Numbered from the stretch's first letter, positions 22,701 through 34,439 are shown. The stretch: DNA of 64,000 bases from Fragum whitleyi (GCA_948146395.1 OX411559.1:32986715-33050714), one strand, 5' to 3'. The notes: generated by a model not told the origin, from the letters alone. Translations and numbers: made by a program.

Positions 22701-25700
22701 TTTTACAAACCTTTATTGAGAAAATTCACCAGAATCCTTTAACAAACAACAGACAATATTCATTCACACAGCTGTTTATACAAATATTTGTGCCATGTTC
22801 CATTATTTCATTTGTATCTCCCTCATATGCGTTCAGTAAACAATGTGCATTGACTTGTTGACTTAAAGAATCTGGATGATCATGGTTATTTCCTAGATTT
22901 AAATCAAGCTTGTTTCCAACGAGTGTCTTTTTCTAAAACAATCTTGTGGTTTTTCAAACATTACTTTAAAAAGTTAAATCAAATATAGAAAATCAAACAT
23001 TTGTCTGAAAGCCACTCGAATCAGTATTGTTTAGGTTTTGAATCTGATTTTTGTTTAGGTTTTGAATCTGATTTCATACCATTATTTACATAATTTGAAT
23101 AAATGATTAAAACATTTTTAAAAAAAATGATACAGATTCTCTCTGTCTCAAGGTATATACTTCATTTCAACTTGCACGCAACCAGGTACAACATCTTAAA
23201 TCATAATAACTTGTCAAATAGCAAGTTATTTAGATTGTATTTAAAACCCTTGATAACCATCACATTATACAACACTGATCTCTTGATTGTTCACTGTGAG
23301 GTGCTGTAAAATTTTTGTATACAGTGATAATCAGAATCATGTTCCCCGTAGATGTATTTTTGTATTTGTAAAACGGTACTGTATTGCTATTTTTTATTGC
23401 TTTTCATTGTGTCTGTCATCAGAGCTACAGATAGAGGGGGTATTTTTGGATTTAAGACCACTTTTTAAAAATAATACAATATCCTATTCGTATTCACTGC
23501 AGAGACGATTCAAATGAGTACCCGCAACATGAGGTTTCGTTGAGAAATAAAGAATTTAGATTGGCTTTACCTTCTTTTATCTGTACCTCTTCTGTCATGG
23601 TGATTTATAGATGTTTATCAATTGATAAGTGAATTTGTTATGATACTGTTAATAAAGCCTTTGAATTAATACAAATATGTACTGCACACAATATTCTGGA
23701 AAACAAACTTTTGATAATGTTAGGCTGGTTTGTAATCACCAATCTTATTGAGGCCGAAGAGCTTCCGTTAAGAAAGTTATTAGTTTACTACTGTTGTTTG
23801 TTCAATTAAGAAATATGAAGGTCATTTAAAACTTTGTAAAACTGTGGGAAGTCTTTGAAATGATATTGATAGTTTTGGAAGTGACCTTACAGATGAAGTG
23901 TGAGTTTGATAAGTGTGTACGTTAAAGGTCAATGCTGCCTTAACAACATCTCTGTGATATTTCCAAAATTTCAGCTCAAAATATATTTTTTGGAGAAATA
24001 TTTTGTATTATATACGTGGGAGAACTGAGCTGAAATTTTGAGAAAAGGACATTGAATTGTATATATTTTGGTAAGATGTGTAATACGTGAGAGTAAGAGG
24101 TAGAATTATTTCAAGGATTGGCTTTGCTGTTACTTGCAATCGCCGTCCTAGAAGGAATAAGGCGTTTTTACAATTTTCAAAGAATATGATTTTCTGATAC
24201 CGATTTGTAATAGGGAATTTGAATGTTTGAAATTATTTGTTCGAAGACTTCCTTAGTGACATACAGAGCGTGTGTGAATCATGTGATAAAAATCTTTGAA
24301 CCTATACTGGAATTCTTTATGTAAAATGGTAGAGTGTTAAACGGGTACGACACGTTTCTAGTACACGCAGAGATGCTGCAGTTTAAACAAAACGTGAAAG
24401 TCCGTTTCATTAATTACGATATTGATTAGAATTTTATAAAAAAAATATACATTAATGCCTGCTGACTAAAGTATATAGTCCAGGCGCGGTTATAGCCGAA
24501 AACATTTGAAATTGAAAGATTTTGTACGAGATTGACAGTGGGAGACTTTGGTGTGTTATCTCCCTTGTTTGCTCTGTGGATCAAATCAGAGGTGTTCCAA
24601 AATCGTTAGCGGAACTTTTAGAAATTTTCCTTGGATTTTATCGATAGTTTCTTTGGAGAAATTGCGAATTTTATTTTTGTAAATACAAAATACTTATTTA
24701 TGCAATTCGTATTTATGATACAATTTTCAATAGCTAAAAAGAAAATAAATATTTATTTTGCGTCATATGTATCTTATAAATTGCGCAATATTTGATTTAG
24801 AGCTTATCTTTAAATCTTACAGTGCAAAGAAAATAGGGATAAAACCCAAGGTAACCACTGATTTGGACCCTTCCTCCTTTTCGAGTATTTCAAGGGAGAT
24901 AACCAACCGATATCCCTCATTGATTGATATTAATTTGGACGAGTATAGCTATTCTTATTCACTTAAGAATCTTGTTAACCCGTAACGGTCAAAATCATGG
25001 TTATAGGTCTTAATTACGTTCAATGTTGAAAAAATACATAATGTAGTATAATGTTTTATTCTTTTCGACATATTAAGTTGATGTTTTAGATCTGCAGCAT
25101 CTTTGTGTATATTTATGCCATTGTTTTTTATGCAGGCCATTTGGTTTATAGATTTTTTACAGATGTTAACGTCTTCTAGTATATGACACAGTGTTTCAAT
25201 AAGGGACTTCATATAGCTTGGGGTTTCTTATTAACATTAAACATAATTGGTTTATGGTGTCTAAATATTTGCGAATATTTCAAAAAAGTATCGGATATGC
25301 ATGAAAGTACGCTTGCATGTAAATTAAAGAACCATAAATAAAACTCGGCTAATATTTGGTAATCATGAACGTCGGGGAGAATCAAATGATTTAAAAAGTT
25401 CTATCCGACGGAATACAGTACGTGTATTTGATATGTTAAAGCTGCTCTTGCACAGATCGAGAAAATGTGACATTTGAATTTTTTGTAAAATCAAATGGAA
25501 GTAACGGCCTCGTCATGTTAAATAATGCAACTACTAACGCCTTAAAAATTATTCTTCAATTTCGAACAAGCTCTTTATGCAAGTGAATTCCGCATGTTTG
25601 TCTTATTTGATCAAAGATAAAGATAAACTGGAAACTTCATATCATTTCAAGTAAAAATGAAAGATTATTCACGGAAATAACGATTTTGTAATTTATAGAC

Positions 25701-26360
25701 TCGAAATAAATAGACTGGATTCCTTACTGATCTTGCCGCTTCGAAAAAAAAATACGTTACAAAATCATTGAAATATGTTGTTTTAGTGCCAATGCCCTTG
25801 GGCCATTCTTAATCGTCTCAAAATACAAATATTTCCAAATCTTGGAACAAAGTTTGTATTTTTATATGAAAAACTGTGAAAGAGCAGCTTTAAGCAAGGT
25901 ACACATCTTCTACCTTTGGCCTGCAGCAAACTTTATGATCAATTGTTAATTGCACACAAAATAGATATTCTTTAGATGTCATGCTTATTTCGTTCAATTT
26001 CCATGTAATGATCTGTGAATAACAAATAATACCTCAATTTGTAATCTTTTTGTATATATCAATGTTTTAATCTACCTCAATGTGTGCTCTAAACTGGTAA
26101 CTTCTTCAATCGTTGTTCTTCGTTTCCTTATGATCACTAGAAGAACAAAGGAACCTGTGATGAAAAGTAAGAACTTAAATGGTCCCTTCTGAGAAACAAT
26201 GAACTGTTTAATTCGCAATTAAAATTTTGAACAGCCATTGGGAGAAGGCCCGGAATTTGATTTTCTACGAATTTCGTTCTCTTATGATATCACCTTTTCA
26301 CTACCATTCACAAACAGCCGAACGTGGCATCCGCCTGTAGTGCTCTTTTTACATAATAAG
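19781..26360. other. Long repeat-poor, gene-poor stretch
   Basis: This 6.6-kb stretch shares almost nothing with the rest of the window. Exceptions are a family S fragment at about 23425-23600, a short direct duplication at 23022-23073 (ttgtttaggttttgaatctg twice), and an inverted pair gttatctcccttg / caagggagataac at 24555 and 24889. No exon with convincing frame plus splice sites was seen. It may be ordinary intron or intergenic DNA, or hold non-coding regulatory sequence that cannot be recognised without comparison. Confidence 0.5.
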
Positions 26361-26629
26361 CTGCCTTCATGACGCAGTAGTAGCGCGTCGGACTTTCATC
26401 CAAAATGTCCCAGGCTCAATTCCCAAAGGCCCCACTTATTCTTTTGGACTATTTGTCTCCCACCAATGGTTTGATAATCTTAAACCTATGTGGGATATCA
26501 GTTGGAGGCAAGGAAAGGGTGATAGTGGTACTGGTGTGAGAAATACCAGGAATCCGCTGTTATTTGATCCAACCGCTATGATATAACAGAGATTGTTAAA
26601 AGCGACGTAAAACTCCATACAAACATAAA
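26361..26629 (+). mobile_element. SINE-A, full length but degenerate
   Basis: The head is mutated in the B box (ggctcaattccc) and lost part of the A box (gacgcagtagtagcg). The body keeps gtgtgagaaataccaggaat and the end gttaaaagcgacgtaaaact. It is older than the 58883 copy. Confidence 0.75.
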
Positions 26630-26870
26630 AAAATGTTACGTAATTCAAGTAAATAAAACATATATCATTCGATTTTTTCAACATTGAAAACGTCAAGTTG
26701 ATCGTGATTTTTTTGTTTAAAATTAAGGAGGTTTGATAGATGAATAAACAAAGAGCTTATTAAAATCGTTATTATTTACTATCCAGTTAAAGACAGTTCC
26801 TATGTTTTATTGTGCATCGCTAGGTAAGGAGAAAGTAGTAAAATCCCAGGTTTTATTAGAGGATATCAAG

Positions 26871-27062
26871 GGGCCAACTTATTTCTGACCCTGGACAGGT
26901 ATTGTTGCCCGCCATCTCAGAGTATCTCTCAGAGAGCGGGCTACCAGCCTTAGACTGGTCTCACTGTTGACTACCAGAATAGCCTATTCTAGGCTATTCT
27001 GATAGTCGACATTGAGACCAGTCTACACCCGACCCGAAAGCGGGCCAGAAATAAGTTGACCC
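26871..27062. mobile_element. Palindromic MITE, about 190 bp
   Basis: The ends gggccaacttatttctg and cagaaataagttgaccca are inverted. Further inside, gactggtctca pairs with tgagaccagtc and agaatagcct with aggctattct. Nearly the whole element folds on itself. No second copy was seen in the window. Confidence 0.7.
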
Positions 27063-27323
27063 AAGAGCTTGGTACAGCAAATATAGTTAATTACGTCAGT
27101 GTTGGGATAAACCCTCGATAAACCTTGATCATTTCTTCAATAAAAACTTACAAAAACTAAGAAAGTCCAACATGTGCGTATTTTTATTGTACGGAAAGGT
27201 AGTTTACATGTATCTTGTCATAATACTTTTACGGTAAATTACCAGATTCGTGATATTTCATATCCGTCACATATTATGTTGTATGATACATCTGACGCTG
27301 TAACTTTCTACACGCGTTTTTAT

Positions 27324-27357
27324 TTTCGTCGCCACAATTTAACGTGGCGACGAAAAT
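27324..27357. repeat. Perfect 13-bp-arm hairpin
   Basis: ttttcgtcgccac and gtggcgacgaaaa flank an 8-nt loop. A short-lived open frame at 27174-27359 ends here and is not taken as a gene. Confidence 0.7.
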
Positions 27358-27411
27358 GAAATCACGTGTATTATGCAGTCACTATGAGATGAAAGCGAAA
27401 TACGGCGTAGC

Positions 27412-27540
27412 GGAATAAGGACAGTTATAGATCCACAAGTTAAAGTGAGGGATCAAAAGGTCAATTTTGTCTAAACCTGTATAGATAAAATTGACCTCTG
27501 ATCACTCACTTTAAATTGCGGAACTATATTTATCCTTATC
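27412..27540. mobile_element. Palindromic MITE, about 125 bp
   Basis: The left segments aaggacagttatagatcc, aagttaaagtgagg and aggtcaattttgtct are mirrored by agataaaattgacct, actcactttaaatt and ggaactatatttatcctt. The loop is about 15 nt. Confidence 0.65.
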
Positions 27541-27950
27541 AAGATTCTTACAGATTTCCGTTATATCACGGGGCACTTCTTTCAACCCGCCCATCTTATT
27601 TTCGACGATGTCATGTGATCTTTTTATTAGTTTGTGTTTAATCTAACGGGTTCAAAATTTGTTTTTATATCATATTACTGTTCTTTTATCGATCATCTTG
27701 TTGCTTATTTGATTTCTGTACAAGGCTCACCTTTTAAGATTTGAAAGTGTTCTCATTTTCCTAACATAAATATCTCTTGAGATGCTCTTCACAAAAATCG
27801 TCTGAAGTCTTGAAAATAGCATAAATTTCACAATACATTCTCTTATTAGATTCTATAGCTTTGAACTTGAAACTGAATTTAGGAAAATGTTTGAAATACA
27901 TATATTAGGCAACACTTTTAAAGTTTGGATATGTACAGGAGATTTCTTTT
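27541..27950. other. Non-coding stretch
   Basis: No gene or repeat was recognised. Confidence 0.4.
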
Positions 27951-27954
27951 CACC

Positions 27955-28232
27955 TCGTGAGCCTGCTAAGCTCATTCGGTCACGCATTGGACTTTTAAGT
28001 CCAGAGGTCTTGATTTGGAAAGAGTTCGAAAGACGGTCCACCAATGGGTTGATCATCGTGGACCGAAGTGGGATAGCATCTGGAGGCTAGGAAATGACAT
28101 GATGGTTATACTGGTGTGCGAAATAACAGGAATCCATTGTAAGGTGCTCCAGCTGCCTCGATATAACTGAAAGTTTGTTGAAAGCGACGTAAATCGTGAT
28201 ATTACTTGCACACTGTTAAAAGTGGCGTAAAA
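27955..28232 (+). mobile_element. SINE-A, degenerate copy
   Basis: The head is eroded (gcattggacttttaagtcca). The body is clear: accaatgggttgatcatcgt, atctggaggctaggaaatga, caggaatccattgtaaggtg, ending gttgaaagcgacgtaaat. A second short tail-like segment (gttaaaagtggcgtaaaacg) follows. Frames on both strands here are products of the SINE. Confidence 0.7.
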
Positions 28233-28410
28233 CGAGCAAACAATAATATATTTGTTAAATGAATACTTTGAATGAAATGAGAATACTCTCAAAGCTTTTA
28301 AGGTGGTTTCTTTTAGCAAGAAAAGTAGATATTTTTTTGTAGACTGAACGAATTTCATAGATTAAAATCATTCTATACATTTTAATAAACCTTTCCGTGT
28401 TTTCTTTAAT

Positions 28411-28446
28411 ACACCCTCACCCACCCCCATCCCCACCCCCTCCCCG
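28411..28446 (-). other. C-rich run; potential G-quadruplex on the minus strand
   Basis: Cytosine blocks of three to five are separated by one or two bases (caccctcacccacccccatc onward to tccccg). The complementary strand therefore has at least five G runs of three or more with very short loops, meeting the usual G-quadruplex sequence rule. It stands out in an AT-rich background. Confidence 0.7.
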
Positions 28447-28534
28447 TCGAAACCATGTTTTGGCTAGCCAGTTTGGCTCGCCCAAGATGGGCTTTGCCTG
28501 ATCTCGTCTTCTGTTGTCCGCCCGCAGTTTCTTT

Positions 28535-28651
28535 AAGGTAGCGGGCCCGTGATAGATCGCAACGTTTCGGAATTCGCGAACTTTTATGGTGTTAACCGAG
28601 GTTTCCTAATGATTTAAAGATGTTGCCGAACTAATACGGGTCTCCTACCTT
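28535..28651. mobile_element. MITE family Q, copy 1
   Basis: The ends aaggtagcgggcccgtgata and taatacgggtctcctacctt are inverted. The interior shares cgcaacgtttcggaa and gttaaccgaggtttcctaat with the copy at 39682. Confidence 0.65.
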
Positions 28652-28681
28652 GTAGAGGTTCGATATTATCATGTGATGGTC

Positions 28682-29085
28682 CAATCGGGAACCTTCGGCG
28701 ATTCTACGGAATAGACCTCGGGAATAATACGGGCGCGGCCATGAAAGCGCGCCATTACGCACGTGGGTTTATATGACGTCACAAACATATACGATCAGGC
28801 TAAGGATGACGTTGCATAAAACAAAATCAAAGAAAGAATAAAAGTGGGCATATTATAATTTGATAACAAAACGCAGTGTGTTCCTGCGTTTTGTCATCAA
28901 ATTATTATATGCCCAAAAGATCTCGAAAGACGATCGGAAAGAATAAACAAAATGTGATTTTCTTGATGCGTATTAACCGAAGTACCACCAGGAGCCGAAT
29001 TACCTAAAAAATGACAAAAAATTACTACACTTACGTCCTAGGTACTTTCGAGTTTACGGAAAAGTCCGAGCGATGTTCCGAATGT
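28682..29085 (+). mobile_element. MITE family G, copy 1
   Basis: The left end (caatcgggaaccttcggcg) is an imperfect inverse of the right end (gatgttccgaatg). The internal hairpin pairs gtgggcatattataatttga with tcaaattattatatgccca. The flanks gtgatggtc and ttgatggtc match at 8 of 9 positions, consistent with an 8-9-bp target duplication as made by Mutator- or hAT-type transposases. The whole 400 bp recurs at 60767-61170. Confidence 0.75.
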
Positions 29086-29240
29086 TGATGGTCCTCTAGT
29101 AAAAATGTGAAAATAACGCCATTGGGCCGTATTGAGGCCTTCTTTACACACCGCATTTTGCAACGAAAAAAAATGTTTGAAATAATTTTCTGTCAATTAT
29201 CAAGAATTAATCTTCTGCTTCTCCAGAAATGTACACAAAA

Positions 29241-29350
29241 TGAGATTATGCATGGCTGAATTCCATATTTATTTTCTACTGTAAAAGAAACTTTTATTTT
29301 TGACTTACGCCAAAAAAAGATTGTAAGATGTTTAGTAAAAACAGGCCCCA
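29241..29350 (-). repeat. Half copy of MITE M1
   Basis: tgcatggctgaattccatat, ttctactgtaaaagaaactt and gattgtaagatgtttagtaa match one arm of M1. The other arm is absent. Confidence 0.65.
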
Positions 29351-29497
29351 GAGATGCATCATTTTATATAGAAACAGGTAAGGTAACCTAAAAGATATCT
29401 TTCAAAGTATAAGGCATCAAGGTTTGACAATTTGAATAAAATGTCAATTGATTGTCCTCTACAAATGAATAGTTTACTGCAATTTGTCATTAAATCT

Positions 29498-29735
29498 CCG
29501 TCGTCATAGCACAGTTGGTAGCGAGTCGGACTGTCCCGTGTTTGATCCCCGACGGCGGCACTCATTCTTTCCGAGTATTTGTCTCTCACCAATGGGTTGA
29601 TAATCGTAGACCTATGTGGGATAGCAGCTTGGAGCTAGGAAAGGGTGTCCTGTAGTTCTTGTCTGAGAAATACCAGAAATCCATTGTTAGGTGCTCCAGC
29701 GGCCGCGATATTGTTGAAAGAATGTTGACATTCAA
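29498..29735 (+). mobile_element. SINE-A with a deletion in the anticodon-arm region
   Basis: The head runs gtcgtcatagcacagttggt ... cggactgtcccgtgtttgat, so about 18 bases between the anticodon arm and B box are missing. The body is intact to attgttaggtgctccagcgg; the tail is rearranged. Confidence 0.75.
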
Positions 29736-29779
29736 CCAAACTAAATTGCATTCAAACCATAATTTGCTCAAAATATTCC

Positions 29780-30000
29780 ACAGATGATCGGGAAGATGTA
29801 ATAAAATGTGATTTTCGTTATGCGTTTTTTGAAAATAACTAAATAAAATGTGATTTTCGTTATGCGTTTTTTGAAAATAACTAAAATACCATCAGAAGCC
29901 AAATTACATAAAAAAAAATGTCTTAAAACTACTACACTCTCGTCCGAGGTACTTTCCAGTTTACGGAAAAGTCCGAGCGACGTTCGGATTGGCAAACTGC
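29780..30000 (+). repeat. 3' half of MITE G with a 44-bp internal duplication
   Basis: It shares aaaatgtgattttc, ctactacactctcgtccgag, gtactttcc and ggaaaagtccgagcgacgtt with G. The segment taaaatgtgattttcgttat followed by gcgttttttgaaaataact occurs twice in succession (29801-29845 and 29845-29885). Confidence 0.65.
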
Positions 30001-30340
30001 AATAGCTATTCGCCGGCTGAGCGTTTGTCCTAATTGCTTTTATTAAATAGATCACCTGCCAGTGATACCCGAAAGGGGAGTTAGGCAGTATATATAGATA
30101 GATAGATAAGTACTTACGATTATGTTGCACCAAGCTTTCGTATTTCGTTAGGGACTTTCTGCACAGCCGTCCAGGCAATTGAACCCATATATTAACACTT
30201 TTTTTTCGTAAACTGGAAAAAAAAATGAGGTTTCGACCGATATATCTTTAATCAGTCTCATTATGAATTTTGATTTGGGTTTAAACCTATTTATTCTATA
30301 TCGATTGGAAAACAAGTTCATTCAACTAAGATAAATCCCT

Positions 30341-30460
30341 CTCGATTCTGCTTCCAGGACTCGCGCCGAATATGTGGGCCAATGAAGAACCAACATCTAA
30401 AGCTGCTCCCTGGAATCGAACTCAGGACCTTTGGTTATAGAGGCCGACGCTCTACGCTTT
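30341..30460 (-). repeat. tRNA-like SINE head fragment
   Basis: On the minus strand the sequence contains gtagagcgtcggcctctata and ctgagttcgattccaggg, a good B box after a tRNA-like anticodon region. The acceptor stem is not complete. It is a pseudo-tRNA or SINE head rather than a functional tRNA. Confidence 0.45.
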
Positions 30461-30904
30461 TTAAAGTTAATCAAATTATTGATTATATTGGTAACTTCGT
30501 ATGACTCCTATACAGAAGAAATTATTCGAGCCCACATGTGTAAGACATATAAAAAACGTGTCGTTGATAATTAAAAGGTTGCCGAGCCGAGGGGGAGACA
30601 ATATACAGTATTTACCGGAAGTTGTGAGTTAACTTGGACTGCATGCCATAATTTCGCACATAATTCTGAAAGTGTTACCCAAAAATGAACATATACTGAA
30701 GATTCTATTATTACTGTGGTGTAACATCGAGATCTGATGCGGTTTGGCCACCAAGATTATTTGCCAAGAATTTTGAAATTGAGAGGTCGTCTTTCAAAAA
30801 CGCTCGCTCAGTGCATATTTAAAAGAAAGCCAGTGTCAATTACCTTAATCATAAAATGGTTACTCATCTGGTCAACGAGTAAATTGCAGTTTAAGTCTTG
30901 TTTC

Positions 30905-31154
30905 TTAACCCTTGTCATGCTGAATAAATTTTGGCTATAAATTTTCACCAAAATCAAAGTGCAAAAAACACTGAAAGTACAAACTGTAGGTCAATTTTTA
31001 AATGAAAAACTAAATCTACTGAAATTCCTGGTTTGAAAGTGAGGAACAGGTAGTGAAGACTAACATCAGACTGCACATATGTGCAGGCTGATGTTTGTCT
31101 GTAGCTCCTGCCAAAGCAGTTCAGCAGTTCCGGGTTCAGCATGACAAGGGTTAA
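30905..31154. mobile_element. TTAA MITE family P2, copy 1 (piggyBac-like)
   Basis: It is flanked by TTAA at 30905-30908 and 31151-31154. The terminal repeats CCCTTGTCATGCTGAA and TTCAGCATGACAAGGG are perfect. The centre contains gcacatatgtgc, itself a palindrome. It is about 242 bp and non-coding; the overlapping minus-strand frame starting MLNPE is made of the MITE. Confidence 0.85.
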
Positions 31155-32304
31155 AATTGGATTCTTTTTCTGAGCCCCAAGAATTACATATGTAATTCTA
31201 AATACGATATGCTTAACTGTATACCAATAGTTAATTGAAGTAATCTATTAAAGTAAGTAATTATAGACTAAAACTAATTAACCTTAACCTTAAATGCAAC
31301 AACCCGTTACTTAGGCCCCACACTGCCAGTGCAAAAAGCATAGAATGATCTTTTAGAATTTTTTTTTAAATTTAAACAAGTAATGACTGACCTCTTTGAT
31401 CTTGGTATTCGAGGCACCTGCCTTTTTTGGATGAGCGCCAATTAAGAGGCTTGGCCCCGGTACTGGTCCACATGAACCACGAGTAGAGCGCATATAAAAA
31501 ACAAGTACTAGAAGTGCGCCAATTTATCTGATCAATGTGTTTGTCCTTCCGTCGATTAGTCCACCAGGTCGTCATTCTATCTCAAAAACTATTCCCGTTC
31601 AAATCATTTTTACATTATCTCACTCTAGGGATTATAGGTGGTGTTCACTCTTATAATACGTCCTAGAATTGAAATCAAAAGGGGAATTTGGTCGCCATTG
31701 CAAACGAAATATGTCCAACCATCAGTCTTTCGGGTTGGTACGTGACGCCAAAAACAGTGCTCCAAGCTTATGTTATAGGACCCGAGGATTATTCAGAAAC
31801 AATGAGCAGCATTAAGGCAAAGAAAATGGATGATAATGCCTGATACACTCCTCAAAATATTTTGTTCGCACATAAACCAGTCCTCTGTTTTGATATACAG
31901 GATATACAAAGATATAAAGAAGGACTCACCAAAAGTCTTCTTTTCAAATATCTGAAGGTATCGTTCGATTATACTTTGGAAAACACCAGGAAATAGACCC
32001 TTCTGGAATGTCGCTCAAAATATCCTCGTTTTAACATAAAAAACAAAATTATAATCGAATTCGCTCGAAGCTTCCAAGGGATAATTGAAGGTCCATAAAG
32101 ATTTTTTCTGTCGAAAAAGAGCGCCGCTTACGGGTGCCAATGCTCCGCTGCAGGTACTAAATGCGAAAAAATCTAAGTCGAAAAATGGGCAAAAAACAAA
32201 ATACGTTTAGTATTATCCTCCTTGATAGTCGGAATGAGAGTCATAATGGTATCTTAAACACACATGCAAAATTCATGACGTTCTCTTTAAAAACATATAT
32301 GTCA
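31155..32304. other. Degenerate repeat-like stretch, no gene
   Basis: From 31500 on the phrases (tgtttgtccttccgtcgatta, ggaatgtcgctcaaaatatc, aaggtccataaagattttt) resemble units of a mollusc tandem-repeat element also seen at 32750-33110. No clear terminus exists on this side. Confidence 0.35.
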
Positions 32305-32658
32305 CAGGGATGTGGAATTCCCATGCCCGACTTGTCCGACTTGGGCTTTTTCACTTGCGGGCAAGTACATCTTTCTAGGCAGCTTGTCCGTGGACAAGTA
32401 AATACCAGAGAAAAACTTGATATCGAACTAAAAGGATCTAGGAGAAAAGACATCCTATTGTTTGTACCAAAGGGGAGAAAACATTGTCTTTAATGAAGAA
32501 AATGCTGGGTTACAGCATTTTCTTCATTAAAAACTATGTTTTCGCAATAATTATCATTCCATTTTTAAGGACAAGTTTATTTTGATCCTGGACAAGTGAG
32601 AAATCGACTTTGACTTGTCCGTGGACAGGTGGAGAAAATTCGTATTTCCACACCCCTG
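32305..32658. mobile_element. hAT-like MITE, copy 1
   Basis: The ends cagggatgtggaat and atttccacacccctg are inverted, followed inwards by cccgacttgtccgac and by gacttgtccgtggacagg. The centre folds (gaagaaaatgctg opposite cagcattttcttc). CAGGGGTG-type ends are typical of hAT elements. The flanks show no clear duplication in this copy. Frames on both strands here are part of the MITE. Confidence 0.7.
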
Positions 32659-33160
32659 TATAATGTCCATGGTTAATGTTTGTCACGCCACACCGACGCC
32701 AACGACACAAAAATGATCGCAAAAGCTCGAGCTTCACCGTAAACGGCCGAGCTAAAATGAGACTGGTACATTGGAAAACAGGGAAAAAAAGGCCGGGTGG
32801 AATTTTGCTCAAAATGTTCATGTTTACGCTTTAAAGTCTACAAACACAATATTTTCTTGGAACGTTCATAGAATTAATGTAGGGTCATAAGGAAGGTTCC
32901 TTTAGAAAATGGGACTGATCCGTCGGAAACTACGGGAAAAGGGATCTCATGGAATTTCGCCTATAATAAAGTTAATACGATTTGCTTGAAACTTTTACAA
33001 GTCAACTGTAGGACCACAAGGATTGTTTCTTTCGAAAATGGGGCTGATCCTATGTAAAAACACGGGGAAAGAGGTCTTATGGAGTTTCGCTAAAATATTC
33101 TCGGTACGTCATAAAGTCCACAATTATTATCCGATTGTTTTCATATTCAACATTCTTTTT
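32659..33160 (-). repeat. Degenerate tandem-repeat element with a possible 5' end at about 32756
   Basis: Read on the minus strand, ttttagctcggccgtttacg begins like the 5' ends of the Helentron-like families and is followed by gcgtcggtgtggcgtgac. On the other side are three related units (gaaaatgggactgatccgtc, gaaaatggggctgatcctat, each followed by a ggaaaagg/ggggaaag word). The structure is too eroded to define. Confidence 0.35.
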
Positions 33161-33788
33161 TTAAGCAAAAAACAAAAACAAACCCGAATTATCAGTTAAA
33201 ACTGAGGATGACTTGATAAAAGAGCTCTTGTTAATATTTTATTCATGCCTATGCCATGTGGCCCTCTCAAAAATTGTGATTGTCTTGGAATTAACTCAAT
33301 GTGGTAGGGTTATGTTTTCTGTAAATGAACATAAAGTAGCAGAGTTTTTGAAAAATATTTCCCTCTTAATTTAGGCCTGGATCTTTCTTCTTTTTCATGT
33401 AACATTGACTAGCAGTTTTCTATTAAAATAAACGAAGACATTTACCTTAGATCAAAATATAAATTTATTATCTCAAATGAATTCGGTTTTTTAAAAGATG
33501 TACTAGTATTGATTTCAATTTAAATACTTCTTCTGAAATTTCTGAAAGCATGCAATTTTCGTCCCAAAAAGTATCAATGTGGAGACGCCCTGCAATCATC
33601 ATTTACTCTCAAGCCTCTTATTCGATTACCAATTTTACCCATCTTCTTTGACGCTTACTAGCATTTTCTGTTTAATTATTCATGTTTTGCGTCTAGGTGT
33701 ATATCAACTGCAGCCTAATTCAGGACTCTTTCAAAGTATGGTTAGGGCGTAGACGAAACTTTACACAATGTAGGAATGGGTTGGGACT
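33161..33788. other. Non-coding stretch
   Basis: No gene was seen. It ends with a segment at 33732-33757 (aaagtatggttagggcgtag) that recurs at 34387-34412. Confidence 0.4.
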
Positions 33789-34037
33789 TTAAATCCTTGT
33801 CATGCTGAATAAATTTTGGCTAAAAAATTCCATCAAAATCAAAGGGCAAAAAGCACTGAAAGTCCAAACTGTAGGTAATTTCTTATTTTGAAAAACTAAA
33901 TCTATTGACAATTCTGGTTTAAAAGTGAGAAACAGGTGGTGTAGACTAACATTAGACTGCACATATGTGCAGGTTGATGTTTGTCTATAGCCCCTGCCAA
34001 GGCAGGAATATTCCGGGTTCAGCATGACAAGGGTTAA
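33789..34037. mobile_element. TTAA MITE family P2, copy 2
   Basis: TTAA at 33789-33792 and 34034-34037, with ends ATCCTTGTCATGCTGAA and TTCAGCATGACAAGGG. The left end has one change from the perfect form in copy 1. The overlapping frame again starts MLNPE. Confidence 0.8.
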
Positions 34038-34141
34038 GACTAACGCATATTATGATGCTTTTCGAGCATCTGTTATACAAATTCTATTTTCTTATCAACA
34101 ACTTCTGTTCAATTATTCATGGCTTAACCTCCAACGTGATT

Positions 34142-34373
34142 TGAGCCTTTGTGGGACATTTCCAACAATTTCACATGTGCGTGATTTGCAAACATTGAGT
34201 AGCATAGACAGCCACCTACTGTAAATACAAATTTGTCTACAGACACTTTGAGACCCAAATTATCTGCAAAACACATAGTAAAGCCTCTGTCCAGACTGTG
34301 CAGATGCACAGGTTGGTCAAAGTCTTTAATTTGCGGATATTTGAAATTGTTGGAAATGTCGCACACAGGCTCA
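34142..34373. mobile_element. MITE family R, complete copy
   Basis: The left end gagcctttgtgggacatttc + caacaatttcaca is mirrored by the right end gaaattgttggaaatgtcgc + acacaggctc. ATTT flanks both ends, a possible 4-bp target duplication. The middle has gtgcagatgcac. The same end occurs at 63940, cut by the window edge. Confidence 0.7.
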
Positions 34374-34439
34374 TTTGATACAAGTATAAAGTATGGTCAG
34401 GGCGTAGACGAAGATTCACCAAATTAGGAAACCGTCAGT

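Noticed and set aside
24555..24903. Inverted gttatctcccttg / caagggagataac pair as a transposon
   Set aside because: Only 13 bases match and the flanks show no clear duplication; the word is common in mollusc DNA and may be chance.
29768..30178. 136-codon minus-strand frame, the longest after the zinc-finger exon
   Set aside because: It is formed by the MITE G fragment and its 44-bp duplication, giving a repeated IFKKRITKITFY peptide; no domain.
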